Assembly (NCBI GenBank): GCA_027012915.1
Contig: JALUYN010000607.1
Location: forward strand, 1-6,926
Reading direction: 5' to 3'
DNA length: 6,926 nucleotides
Source: Cellvibrionaceae bacterium
GTDB taxonomy: Bacteria > Pseudomonadota > Gammaproteobacteria > Pseudomonadales > Cellvibrionaceae
The notes beneath the pieces were generated by a model. That model ran no database searches and was not told the DNA's origin. It worked only from the letters and a program-made list of their open reading frames with translations. The position numbers and the translations under genes were made by a program. Position 1 is the first letter of the stretch; each line of letters begins with the position of its first letter. Below, one piece after another: positions 1 through 5,779 of the stretch.

Positions 1-184
1 GGTCGTCAATGGCGAAGGTGCCATCTTTGCCCACCATCACGCCTATGTTACCGCCCTTACCCATCAGCATGTAAATATTGTCGGTAACCGGTTGAACGCT
101 GGTTTTCTGGTCTTCCGCCGACGCTGTGGACGACAGTAACGCTGCCGCCACGAATATGGACAAGTGTTTAATCAGGGTTCTCAT
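1..184 (-). CDS. MBL-fold metallo-hydrolase, secreted; N-terminal part only
   Basis: Only the first 61 codons are present; the gene continues past the left edge. The start is ATG at 184-182, preceded by AGGAGA (plus-strand 191-196) at good spacing. Residues 1-23 form a Sec signal peptide: MRTLIKH, a hydrophobic stretch rich in V/A/L, then a likely signal peptidase I site after ASA, so the product is probably periplasmic. The mature start reads QPVTDNIYMLMGKGGNIGV, then a glycine turn and FAIDD. This is the first beta-hairpin pattern typical of metallo-beta-lactamase-fold hydrolases, in which the enzyme first defines a strand, then GGN, then an ID(D/T) strand. The zinc-binding HxHxDH motif would lie outside the window, so activity cannot be judged. 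Substrate is unknown. It starts 62 nt downstream of the membrane hydrolase on the same strand and could be cotranscribed with it. Confidence 0.72.
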   Translation of the reverse strand, partial: MRTLIKHLSIFVAAALLSSTASAEDQKTSVQPVTDNIYMLMGKGGNIGVMVGKDGTFAIDD

Positions 185-246
185 AAATTTTCTCCTTTTG
201 AAACTGTTGCTTGCAAAGCCGCCATTTTTATCTCAATTGCGGTTCT

Positions 247-1248
247 CTACTCAAAAATCATCTGCACCAAATCCCGCAGTCGACTTCCCGGTGCCTCTCG
301 CTGCGTATAGTAATCCACGTGCTCGTGGGGCTGCGCGTCCGGCGACAGACGTATACCCCACAGAGGCGAAATCTGGTGCGGCAGCATGGAATAGCGTACG
401 TCCACAATATTCAGGGGGTCTTGAGGATCAATCGCAATATAGCCAGACGAGAACCAATCGAAGCGGCGCACGTCTTCGGCTTGTTGAGAATCGAGATCCA
501 GCCATCGAAAATCTTTTTCCAGATTCACTTTGACAATACTACTGCCGGGCCAGACTTTGTTCTCAAACAAGCCAGGCTTGACCGCATCGACGTAGAAACG
601 ATCTTCGGTCTCATACACCAGTTTCCACACCGCGAGATTGGTAAAACTGGGCTTGGCCTCGAGACGAATGGCGTGGTGACCACGCTCAGCCAGCAGTTCC
701 TCCCCTATGGCAATGGCTCGCTCATGCTGCACAACTCCGAGACTCAGATAACAGGCGCCCCAGGTCATCGCCACCCACAGATAACGACGTGATCGACGCC
801 GTGCAGCCAATATCACCAACGCCAACAATGGCAGCGTGAAGGCCAGATCCACTACGGAAACAATATCCCAGGAAAAGCGGTAGTTCGTCAGCGGCCACAG
901 CAATTGGGTGCCGTAGCTCGTGCAGCCGTCCAAGAGACCGTGGGTGGCGTAGCCAATAAAACTCCAGACATAGATTTGCCAGAAGCTGAGTTGCCAACGC
1001 TCCCCCAGCAAGGAATAAAAAGCCGCTGCGCACAGCGCCGCGCCAAAGGGAATAAACAGCAACGAATGAGTAAAGTGGCGGTGAAACTCCAGAGCGAACA
1101 AAGGGTCACTGGCGGAGCGGATCAGCACATCCAGATCCGGGGCCATACCCGCAAGAGCGCCGATAACTGCCGCCTTGGCCAACATTTTTTGGGAACCCCG
1201 AGTTTGAGCAAACGCGGCGCCAACCACCCCTTGTGTCACAGGATCCAT
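247..1248 (-). CDS. YdjM/DUF457-family membrane-bound putative metal-dependent hydrolase
   Basis: This 333-residue protein matches the COG1988 (YdjM, DUF457) family of inner-membrane putative metal-dependent hydrolases. Seen directly: the N-terminus MDPVTQGVVGAAFAQ, an APDLD motif (D38, D40), HRHFTHS (H56, H58, H61), GYATHGLLD (H103, D107) and SWDIVSVVD (D128, D134). In this family such conserved Asp/His residues near membrane helices are thought to bind metal. Hydrophobic segments lie at about 24-43, 62-81, 90-107, 130-149 and 156-173. Residues from about 175 to 333 are polar and form a soluble C-terminal part with no motif I recognise. The start is ATG at 1248-1246 with GGAG (plus-strand 1257-1260) eight bases upstream; the stop is TAG. 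Biological substrate is unknown for the family. E. coli YdjM is LexA-regulated, but I see no LexA box here. Confidence 0.85.
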   Translation of the reverse strand: MDPVTQGVVGAAFAQTRGSQKMLAKAAVIGALAGMAPDLDVLIRSASDPLFALEFHRHFTHSLLFIPFGAALCAAAFYSLLGERWQLSFWQIYVWSFIGYATHGLLDGCTSYGTQLLWPLTNYRFSWDIVSVVDLAFTLPLLALVILAARRRSRRYLWVAMTWGACYLSLGVVQHERAIAIGEELLAERGHHAIRLEAKPSFTNLAVWKLVYETEDRFYVDAVKPGLFENKVWPGSSIVKVNLEKDFRWLDLDSQQAEDVRRFDWFSSGYIAIDPQDPLNIVDVRYSMLPHQISPLWGIRLSPDAQPHEHVDYYTQREAPGSRLRDLVQMIFE

Positions 1249-1277
1249 TCAACTAGCTCCAAAACGATTTGAGTTCC

Positions 1278-1308
1278 ATAGTACGCCAATCCCGCTGCAT
1301 TGATACAA
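1278..1308 (-). promoter_or_regulatory. Weak sigma70-like promoter candidate for the DUF457 gene
   Basis: On the minus strand a TTGTAT box (plus 1303-1308) and a TACTAT box (plus 1278-1283) sit upstream of the start codon at 1248, which would leave a short leader of about 20-25 bases. The 19-base spacer is longer than the preferred 17, so this is only a candidate chosen by position and box similarity. Confidence 0.22.
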
Positions 1309-1369
1309 CCATCGTGTTCTGCATGCACCGTCACCCTCCTGATCAACCTATCTTCATTCCAATTTGTAT

Positions 1370-1445
1370 CGTCATTCCCGCGAACGCGGGAACCTCATCA
1401 ATTTGGCGGCCCCTTGGGGAAATCACCGCTTTCGCGAGGATGACG
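1370..1445. repeat. REP/MITE-like palindromic repeat element
   Basis: The element begins CGTCATTCC and ends GGATGACG, which are inverted copies apart from one extra T. Inside the left end is a perfect palindrome, TTCCCGCG-AA-CGCGGGAA (1375-1392). The right end has a matching but decayed hairpin around CGC-TTTC-GCG (1427-1436), with mismatches further out. This arrangement of outer CGTCATTCC ends and two CGCGAA/TTCGCG hairpins is a form I recognise from small dispersed intergenic repeats in many Proteobacteria. It has no coding capacity. Whether it is mobile, a transcript-end stabiliser or just a relic cannot be told from one copy. Confidence 0.65.
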
Positions 1446-1478
1446 TGGCTTGGCTTTCGTCAAGATAACGTGGTTTCG
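1429..1478. repeat. Diverged 25-base tandem duplication
   Basis: The 25 bases starting CTTTCG at 1429 recur directly at 1454 with 19 of 25 positions matching; both copies contain CTTTCG, then GAT and ACGTGG. The first copy overlaps the right end of the palindromic element, so the duplication probably arose from that end and then drifted. Confidence 0.45.
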
Positions 1479-1700
1479 CTCTCGCTATTGGCCCAGCTGT
1501 CGCGCAGCGGCTTGGTTTTCGCATAAAGAACGCTTCCAACCGCCACCCCATATGACTTGCATTTTAATACCTAAAAAACCCAATCAAAACAGCAACTAAG
1601 CCAATACCCCGAATAAAAATGCAGATTTTCCATTTTATGTTACTTGCATTAGTGGACCCACATAGGCAAACTGAGTCCATTCTCAATAAAAAGTTAAATA

Positions 1701-1709
1701 GGGAGAGGA
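1701..1709 (+). promoter_or_regulatory. Ribosome binding site setting the oxygenase start
   Basis: The purine run GGGAGAGGA lies two bases before the ATG at 1712, with GGAG six bases away. It decides the start over an in-frame ATG at 1619, which has no such site and would add a 31-residue tail unlike the family. Confidence 0.8.
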
Positions 1710-1711
1710 CG

Positions 1712-3169
1712 ATGAACAGTAAGTTTACCGATGAAGACGCCCCGTTCGGGCACAACCATGGACCGATGTTAACCGGCCCCTTTGCACCCATTGCCGACGA
1801 ACTGGAACTGGATGATCTGCCGGTCGAAGGGGAGATCCCCAAAGACCTGAGCGGCGTCTACCTGCGCAATGGCCCCAATCAGCAATTTGAGCCCAAGGGC
1901 GCCCATCACTACTTTGATGGCGAGGGCATGATTCACTCTGGCCTGTTCCGTGACGGTAAATTCACTTATCGCAACAAGTGGGTTCGCACAGATGGCTTTA
2001 AGAAAAACGAGGAAGCCGGTGAAGAGCTGTACTGGGGCGTCATGAACTCCAACAAAGACAGCGATAGCAAGCCCATGAACAATGCCGCCAATACCGACGT
2101 TATTGGTCATGGTGGCAAAGCCGTCGCCAGCTGGTACTTGTCCGGCGTTCCTTACATTATCGACCCGATGACACTGGATACTCTCAAAGCCGCGCCCGAA
2201 TACGTCAGCGGCCCAGGCAAAGGCATGTCGGCGCACTTCAAGGTGGACGAGCACACCGGCGATTTGCTGTTCTTCGATTACTTCACCGAAGCGCCTTACA
2301 TGAGCTACGGCGTCGTGAACAAGGAAGGCAAGTTGGTTCACCATGTACCCATTGAACTGCCAGGCAGTCGCCTGATGCACGATATGGGTGCCAGCGCGAA
2401 CTACTCCATATTGCACGATGTACCCGTGTATCACGATCACGATGCGCTGAAAGCCGGCCGCCACAAGATCCGCTTTGACTCATCGCTGCCCATTCGCTTT
2501 GGAGTCATTCCGCGCTTTGGTGCCTCCGACAGCATTCGCTGGTTCGAATTCTCATCCTGCTTCCTGTATCACGTGATCAACTGCTGGGAAGAAGGCGATG
2601 AAGTGGTCATGATTGCCTGCCGCTATATGCCAAGCATCAAGGACGACGGAACCATCGACGAAGAAGCTACCGCCAAGCGTATTGCACGTCTGCAGATGGA
2701 CGCCCGTCTGTGGAGCTACCGCATGAATATGAAAACCGGCGAAGCGGTAGAAAAATGCCTCAATCCGGATCACAACGTGGAATTCCCGAGCTACAACAGC
2801 CAGGAAACCGGACGCTATACCAAGTGGGCCTACTTGGTGGACCACGATCCCAATATCCTGCGCTGGACCGGCATTCGCAAGATGAATACCGACACAGGCG
2901 AAAGCGTCGGCGAATGGTCTGACGGCCACGACGATTGCTGGTACAGCGAACCCTGGTTTGCACCTGCGGACAACCCCAAGAGCGAAGACCATGGCTATCT
3001 TGTGACCTTCTGCTGGAACGCCAAAACCAAGGTGCAAGAGCTGCAAGTATTTGATGCCCTGGACATCAACAAAGGACCAGTTGCGCGTATCAAGTTGCCG
3101 CGCCGTCTGCCACCGGGTTTCCATGCCTGCTGGATGAAACCCAACCAAGTGGAAAACTGGGCAGCGTAA
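1712..3169 (+). CDS. Carotenoid oxygenase (RPE65/lignostilbene dioxygenase) family protein
   Basis: A 485-residue, full-length member of the iron(II) enzymes that split a C=C bond of carotenoids, apocarotenoids, stilbenes or phenylpropenes with O2 to give carbonyl products. Seen directly: the N-terminal family signature DLSGVYLRNGPN (45-56) and HYFDGEGMIHSG (66-77), then the four expected iron ligands H175 (SAHFK), H223 (LMHDMG), H287 (LYHVIN) and H471 (PPGFHACW). Two second-shell glutamates are likely E357 (EFPSYN) and E413 (SEPWFAP). No signal peptide or membrane segment is visible, so it is probably cytoplasmic. The start at 1712 is fixed by a strong ribosome site. It stands alone on the plus strand and converges on a CoA-ligase/thiolase operon, which favours a catabolic role (inference). 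Family assignment is firm. Substrate is open: a stilbene/isoeugenol-type aromatic and an apocarotenoid are both possible. Confidence 0.93.
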   Translation: MNSKFTDEDAPFGHNHGPMLTGPFAPIADELELDDLPVEGEIPKDLSGVYLRNGPNQQFEPKGAHHYFDGEGMIHSGLFRDGKFTYRNKWVRTDGFKKNEEAGEELYWGVMNSNKDSDSKPMNNAANTDVIGHGGKAVASWYLSGVPYIIDPMTLDTLKAAPEYVSGPGKGMSAHFKVDEHTGDLLFFDYFTEAPYMSYGVVNKEGKLVHHVPIELPGSRLMHDMGASANYSILHDVPVYHDHDALKAGRHKIRFDSSLPIRFGVIPRFGASDSIRWFEFSSCFLYHVINCWEEGDEVVMIACRYMPSIKDDGTIDEEATAKRIARLQMDARLWSYRMNMKTGEAVEKCLNPDHNVEFPSYNSQETGRYTKWAYLVDHDPNILRWTGIRKMNTDTGESVGEWSDGHDDCWYSEPWFAPADNPKSEDHGYLVTFCWNAKTKVQELQVFDALDINKGPVARIKLPRRLPPGFHACWMKPNQVENWAA

Positions 3170-3187
3170 TCAGCTGATACCCTAACG

Positions 3188-3229
3188 AAAAGGGGGGTGG
3201 AGTAAGTTGTTTACTCCGCCCCCTTTTTT
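3188..3229 (+). terminator. Rho-independent terminator of the oxygenase gene
   Basis: GGAGTAA (3199-3205) pairs with TTACTCC (3211-3217) around a five-base loop. The stem extends through a G-T wobble and a run of G paired with C (3193-3197 with 3219-3223), then A with T, and ends in six T (3224-3229). It begins 18 bases after the oxygenase stop. Read on the other strand it ends in only four T, so it may also stop transcripts of the convergent operon, less strongly. Confidence 0.9.
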
Positions 3230-3256
3230 ATTCTATCTGGGTTTATTCTATCTGGG
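3227..3256. repeat. Perfect 15-base tandem repeat, two copies
   Basis: TTTATTCTATCTGGG occurs at 3227-3241 and again immediately at 3242-3256 with no mismatch. It sits between the two convergent genes and overlaps the T run of the terminator. It is most simply a recent slippage duplication. Confidence 0.8.
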
Positions 3257-3319
3257 ACTGGTTTACACCGGGTATCGGAGTAGCAGAGCTACTTCGACAA
3301 CCTATATATCAGATGTTAA

Positions 3320-4522
3320 TCAGCAGCGCTCAATTAACATAGCAGTACCGGTACCCGCAGCGCCGCTGGCAGCTACGATACCCACACGCTGATCACGACG
3401 CTCCAGTTCATCGAGCAGCATACCCGCCATCACAGCACCCGTCGCCCCCATGGGATGTCCCAGGGCAATCACGCCACCATTAACATTCAGTTTGTCTTCA
3501 CTGATATCCAAATCCCGCTGGCACTTCACTACGGTCGCAGCAAACGCTTCGTGCAACTCGAACAAATCCACATCCGCAGAGGTTATGCCCTGCTGCTGCA
3601 TCAACTGCTGAGTCGCCGCCGCACAGCCAGAGATAACGGTTAGAGGATCGTCACAGAGACTGGTAGCCGCGACAATTTTAGCGCGCGGTTTGATTCCATA
3701 AGCTTCTCCCACCGACTCATCTCCAACCAACACCAGAGCCGCCCCGTCGGCCATAGCCGGAGAATTACCTGCGGTGTGCACATGACTAATACTGTTGAGA
3801 TCGGGATTGGCCTGTAACTGAAATGCATCTATCCCCTTCGCACCGAGACCTTCAAAGGACGGCGCCATATCTGCCAAGCCCTCTACGGTAGTTTGTGCGC
3901 GAATACACTCATCCTGCTCAACAGTAATGCCTTTCACGGTGTTTTCCACCGGAATAATGGATGTAAACCAGCCATTGTCGCGTGCGGCGGCTGCGCGCTG
4001 CTGACTCAACGCCGCAATACAATCCGCCTCTTCGCGGCTTACATCGTATTGGGAAGCAATCAGATCCGCGCCACTGCCCATCATCAGCATACGACAGCGG
4101 GTCGCCAACTGCGGGTCGGCAAACACAGAAGCCTTATCCGATAACATAGGCACGCGAGACATCATTTCCACGCCACCGGCCAAGGCCATGGATGCCTGTC
4201 CAGCATTGATTTTCAATGCCGCGAAGTTAATGGCATCGAGACCCGATGAACAAAAGCGATTAACGGTAATACCGGGAATATGGGCTGGCCAGCCGGCATA
4301 AAGCAACGAGGTCTTTGCCACGTTAGCAGCCTGCTCTACCGCTTGGGTGACACACCCCAGAATGACATCTTCCACCTTGTTCTTATCGATACCTGTGCGC
4401 TGCTCCATGGCATCGTACAGAGTTTTCATCAGATCCAGAGGTGTCAGGTCATAGAGACCACCACTGTCTTTGGCGCGACCGCGAGGGGTGCGAATGGCAT
4501 CGTAAATATAAGCCTGGTTCAT
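3320..4522 (-). CDS. FadA/AtoB-like thiolase (acetyl-CoA C-acyltransferase family)
   Basis: A 400-residue thiolase, the normal length for the family, which either cleaves a 3-ketoacyl-CoA with CoA or condenses two acyl-CoAs. Seen directly: the N-terminus YIYDAIRTPRGR, the nucleophile C91 in NRFCSSG, the loop-domain motif VSREEADCIAALSQQRA (161-177), H324 in ELHEAFAA, and H356 in ALGHPMGATG. At the C-terminus the usual CxGGGxG-type segment reads SGAAGTG, putting S386 where most thiolases have the second catalytic Cys. I chose the ATG at 4522-4520, which overlaps the upstream stop as TGATG and has AGGA (plus 4531-4534) eight bases away; a TTG one codon earlier is the alternative. The overlap implies translational coupling to the SCP2-type thiolase. 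The fold is certain, but degradative versus biosynthetic use and the substrate are not known. Confidence 0.93.
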   Translation of the reverse strand: MNQAYIYDAIRTPRGRAKDSGGLYDLTPLDLMKTLYDAMEQRTGIDKNKVEDVILGCVTQAVEQAANVAKTSLLYAGWPAHIPGITVNRFCSSGLDAINFAALKINAGQASMALAGGVEMMSRVPMLSDKASVFADPQLATRCRMLMMGSGADLIASQYDVSREEADCIAALSQQRAAAARDNGWFTSIIPVENTVKGITVEQDECIRAQTTVEGLADMAPSFEGLGAKGIDAFQLQANPDLNSISHVHTAGNSPAMADGAALVLVGDESVGEAYGIKPRAKIVAATSLCDDPLTVISGCAAATQQLMQQQGITSADVDLFELHEAFAATVVKCQRDLDISEDKLNVNGGVIALGHPMGATGAVMAGMLLDELERRDQRVGIVAASGAAGTGTAMLIERC

Positions 4523-5751
4523 CAATTGATTCCTACAATAAAGCTGGCGCAGGTGGTGGTACTGCCGCCGAGGTTAAAGGTAGCCATGTTCTCAGCCCCC
4601 GCAATCTGGTAATCACCGGCACGCCCGGTCACCTGTTTAAAACAATCCAGTACCATGCGCACGCCGGTGGCACCAACAGGATGCCCCAAACCAATCAAAC
4701 CGCCACTGGCATTGATTGGGAAATCGCCATCCAAAGTAATTCGTCCATCCTCAATGGCCTTCCAACTCTCACCCGGAGCGGTCAACCCCGAATGATCAAT
4801 CACCATATACTCGGTGACAGAAAAGCAATCGTGAACTTCGAGCCCATCAAGCTGGGTTAATTCACTCATTCCTGCGCGCTTCAGAGCATCGGTAATCAGT
4901 TTATTAACATGAGGGAACACCAATGGCTGGCCAGCGCTCAATTCAAATTTCTTGGTCAATTCGATTGCAGAAGAGCTGTGCCCCCAACCTTTTATGCGAG
5001 GAATATCTTTTAAGGAAAGTCCATGCTTAGCGGCATAATCTTTGGCTACCGCTTCACTTGCAAGGAATACGCAAGCGGCACCGTCGGTAATCTGGCCGCA
5101 ATCTGATCGCCTGATACGCCCTTCGATGGATGGATTGGCGGCATCGTCGTCGGTGTAGAATTCCGGCGGAAAGTCCCACTTGCGCGATTGTGCGTTGGGG
5201 TTTTTGCGGCCGTGATCAAAATTGATTTTCGAGATCATTTTCAAATGATCGGTATTTACACCGTGGCGACGGTCGTATTCATCCAGAATCTGGTTAAACA
5301 TAAACGGCCAGGGAAAGTCGCAGTTCTGAGCTTCCTTGCCTTTCCAGGTTGCAGCCCCCAAATACTCAGCCCCGGTTTTTCCATCAACATTGCGCATGTA
5401 TTCAAGACCCAGTACGCAGGCCAACTGATAGTCGCCACAGGCGACGTCTTTATAGGCACCCAGTAATGCCATCGACCCGGACGCACAAGCTGCTTCATGT
5501 CGCGTGGTAGGGACGCCGTTCATTTCCGGATAAGCTTGCGCGAAGAAGCCCCCGAGTAATCCTTGCCCGGTAAACAGATCGCCCACGAAATTTCCGACAT
5601 GCCCGACATCGATTTCATCGGGTGAAATTCCCGTTTCTTTCAGAGCATCGTCCAAAGTTTCTTTGAACATGTCGTAGATATCGAGCCCTTCTCTGGCCCA
5701 ATTGCGGGCAAAGTCCGTTTGGCTTCCACCTAAAACGTATACATCGGACAC
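4522..5751 (-). CDS. SCP2-type thiolase (lipid-transfer/acetyl-CoA acetyltransferase-like)
   Basis: A 409-residue thiolase of the SCP2/lipid-transfer branch. Seen directly: the N-terminus VYVLGGSQTDFAR, nucleophile C89 in EAACASGSMAL, H307 and C309 in EVHDCFSVTEY, and H357 in GLGHPVGATG. The C-terminal segment NLGGSTTTC lacks the CxG motif of classical thiolases. In SCP2 thiolases the HDCF cysteine is known to take over that role, so the set here looks catalytically complete. Members act on 3-ketoacyl-CoAs with bulky or branched acyl groups, including steroid side chains and methyl-branched chains; some need a DUF35/OB-fold partner, which is not visible here. The start is GTG at 5751-5749, with GAGGG (plus 5759-5763) seven bases upstream; the nearby ATG is out of frame. 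It follows the CoA ligase by 28 bases and overlaps the next thiolase by one base, so all three are one operon. Confidence 0.92.
   Translation of the reverse strand: MSDVYVLGGSQTDFARNWAREGLDIYDMFKETLDDALKETGISPDEIDVGHVGNFVGDLFTGQGLLGGFFAQAYPEMNGVPTTRHEAACASGSMALLGAYKDVACGDYQLACVLGLEYMRNVDGKTGAEYLGAATWKGKEAQNCDFPWPFMFNQILDEYDRRHGVNTDHLKMISKINFDHGRKNPNAQSRKWDFPPEFYTDDDAANPSIEGRIRRSDCGQITDGAACVFLASEAVAKDYAAKHGLSLKDIPRIKGWGHSSSAIELTKKFELSAGQPLVFPHVNKLITDALKRAGMSELTQLDGLEVHDCFSVTEYMVIDHSGLTAPGESWKAIEDGRITLDGDFPINASGGLIGLGHPVGATGVRMVLDCFKQVTGRAGDYQIAGAENMATFNLGGSTTTCASFIVGIN
4531..4534 (-). promoter_or_regulatory. Ribosome binding site inside the upstream thiolase gene
   Basis: AGGA on the minus strand lies eight bases before the ATG at 4522 but only five before the TTG at 4525. 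It therefore favours the ATG that overlaps the upstream stop codon. Confidence 0.6.
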
Positions 5752-5758
5752 GCTGCTT

Positions 5759-5763
5759 CCCTC
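5759..5763 (-). promoter_or_regulatory. Ribosome binding site supporting a GTG start
   Basis: GAGGG within a longer purine run on the minus strand lies seven bases before GTG at 5751. No ATG in the correct frame lies near, so this site decides the unusual start of the SCP2-type thiolase. Confidence 0.65.
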
Positions 5764-5779
5764 TCTCTTGTTGTTAGTT

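Larger units (their letters stand above)
1249..1711. other. Non-coding gap between divergent genes
   Basis: This 463-base stretch separates the leftward DUF457 gene from the rightward carotenoid oxygenase gene. It holds the palindromic element at 1370-1445, an imperfect 25-base repeat next to it, and an A/T-rich part from about 1560 to 1700 that must carry the promoter of the oxygenase gene. I could not place a convincing -35/-10 pair there. Short open frames in the gap have no ribosome binding site or recognisable protein features. Confidence 0.7.

Noticed and set aside
211..792. Open frame of 193 codons on the plus strand across the DUF457 gene
   Set aside because: It lies antisense to a well-supported gene, has no ribosome site and its translation shows no family features.
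1249..1330. LexA box upstream of the DUF457 gene, as for E. coli ydjM
   Set aside because: No CTGT-N8-ACAG-like sequence is present.
1555..1650. ACTTGCATT occurring twice upstream of the oxygenase gene (1555-1563 and 1642-1650) as a possible operator pair
   Set aside because: Nine-base repeats in a gap this size are not rare, and neither copy is palindromic or placed on a clear promoter.
1619..1711. In-frame N-terminal extension of the oxygenase by 31 residues from ATG 1619
   Set aside because: No ribosome site precedes 1619, while a strong one precedes 1712, and the extension does not resemble the family N-terminus.
1769..2464. Open frame of 231 codons on the minus strand within the oxygenase gene
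   Set aside because: Fully antisense to a gene with intact catalytic motifs; long opposite-strand frames are expected from its codon use.
3313..3340. Inverted repeat ATGTTAAT...ATTAACAT around the thiolase stop codon
   Set aside because: Eight-base arms with a 12-base loop are expected by chance in a window this long, and it lies partly in coding sequence.
4523..4525. TTG as start of the FadA-like thiolase
   Set aside because: The ATG one codon later has better spacing from AGGA and forms the typical TGATG overlap.
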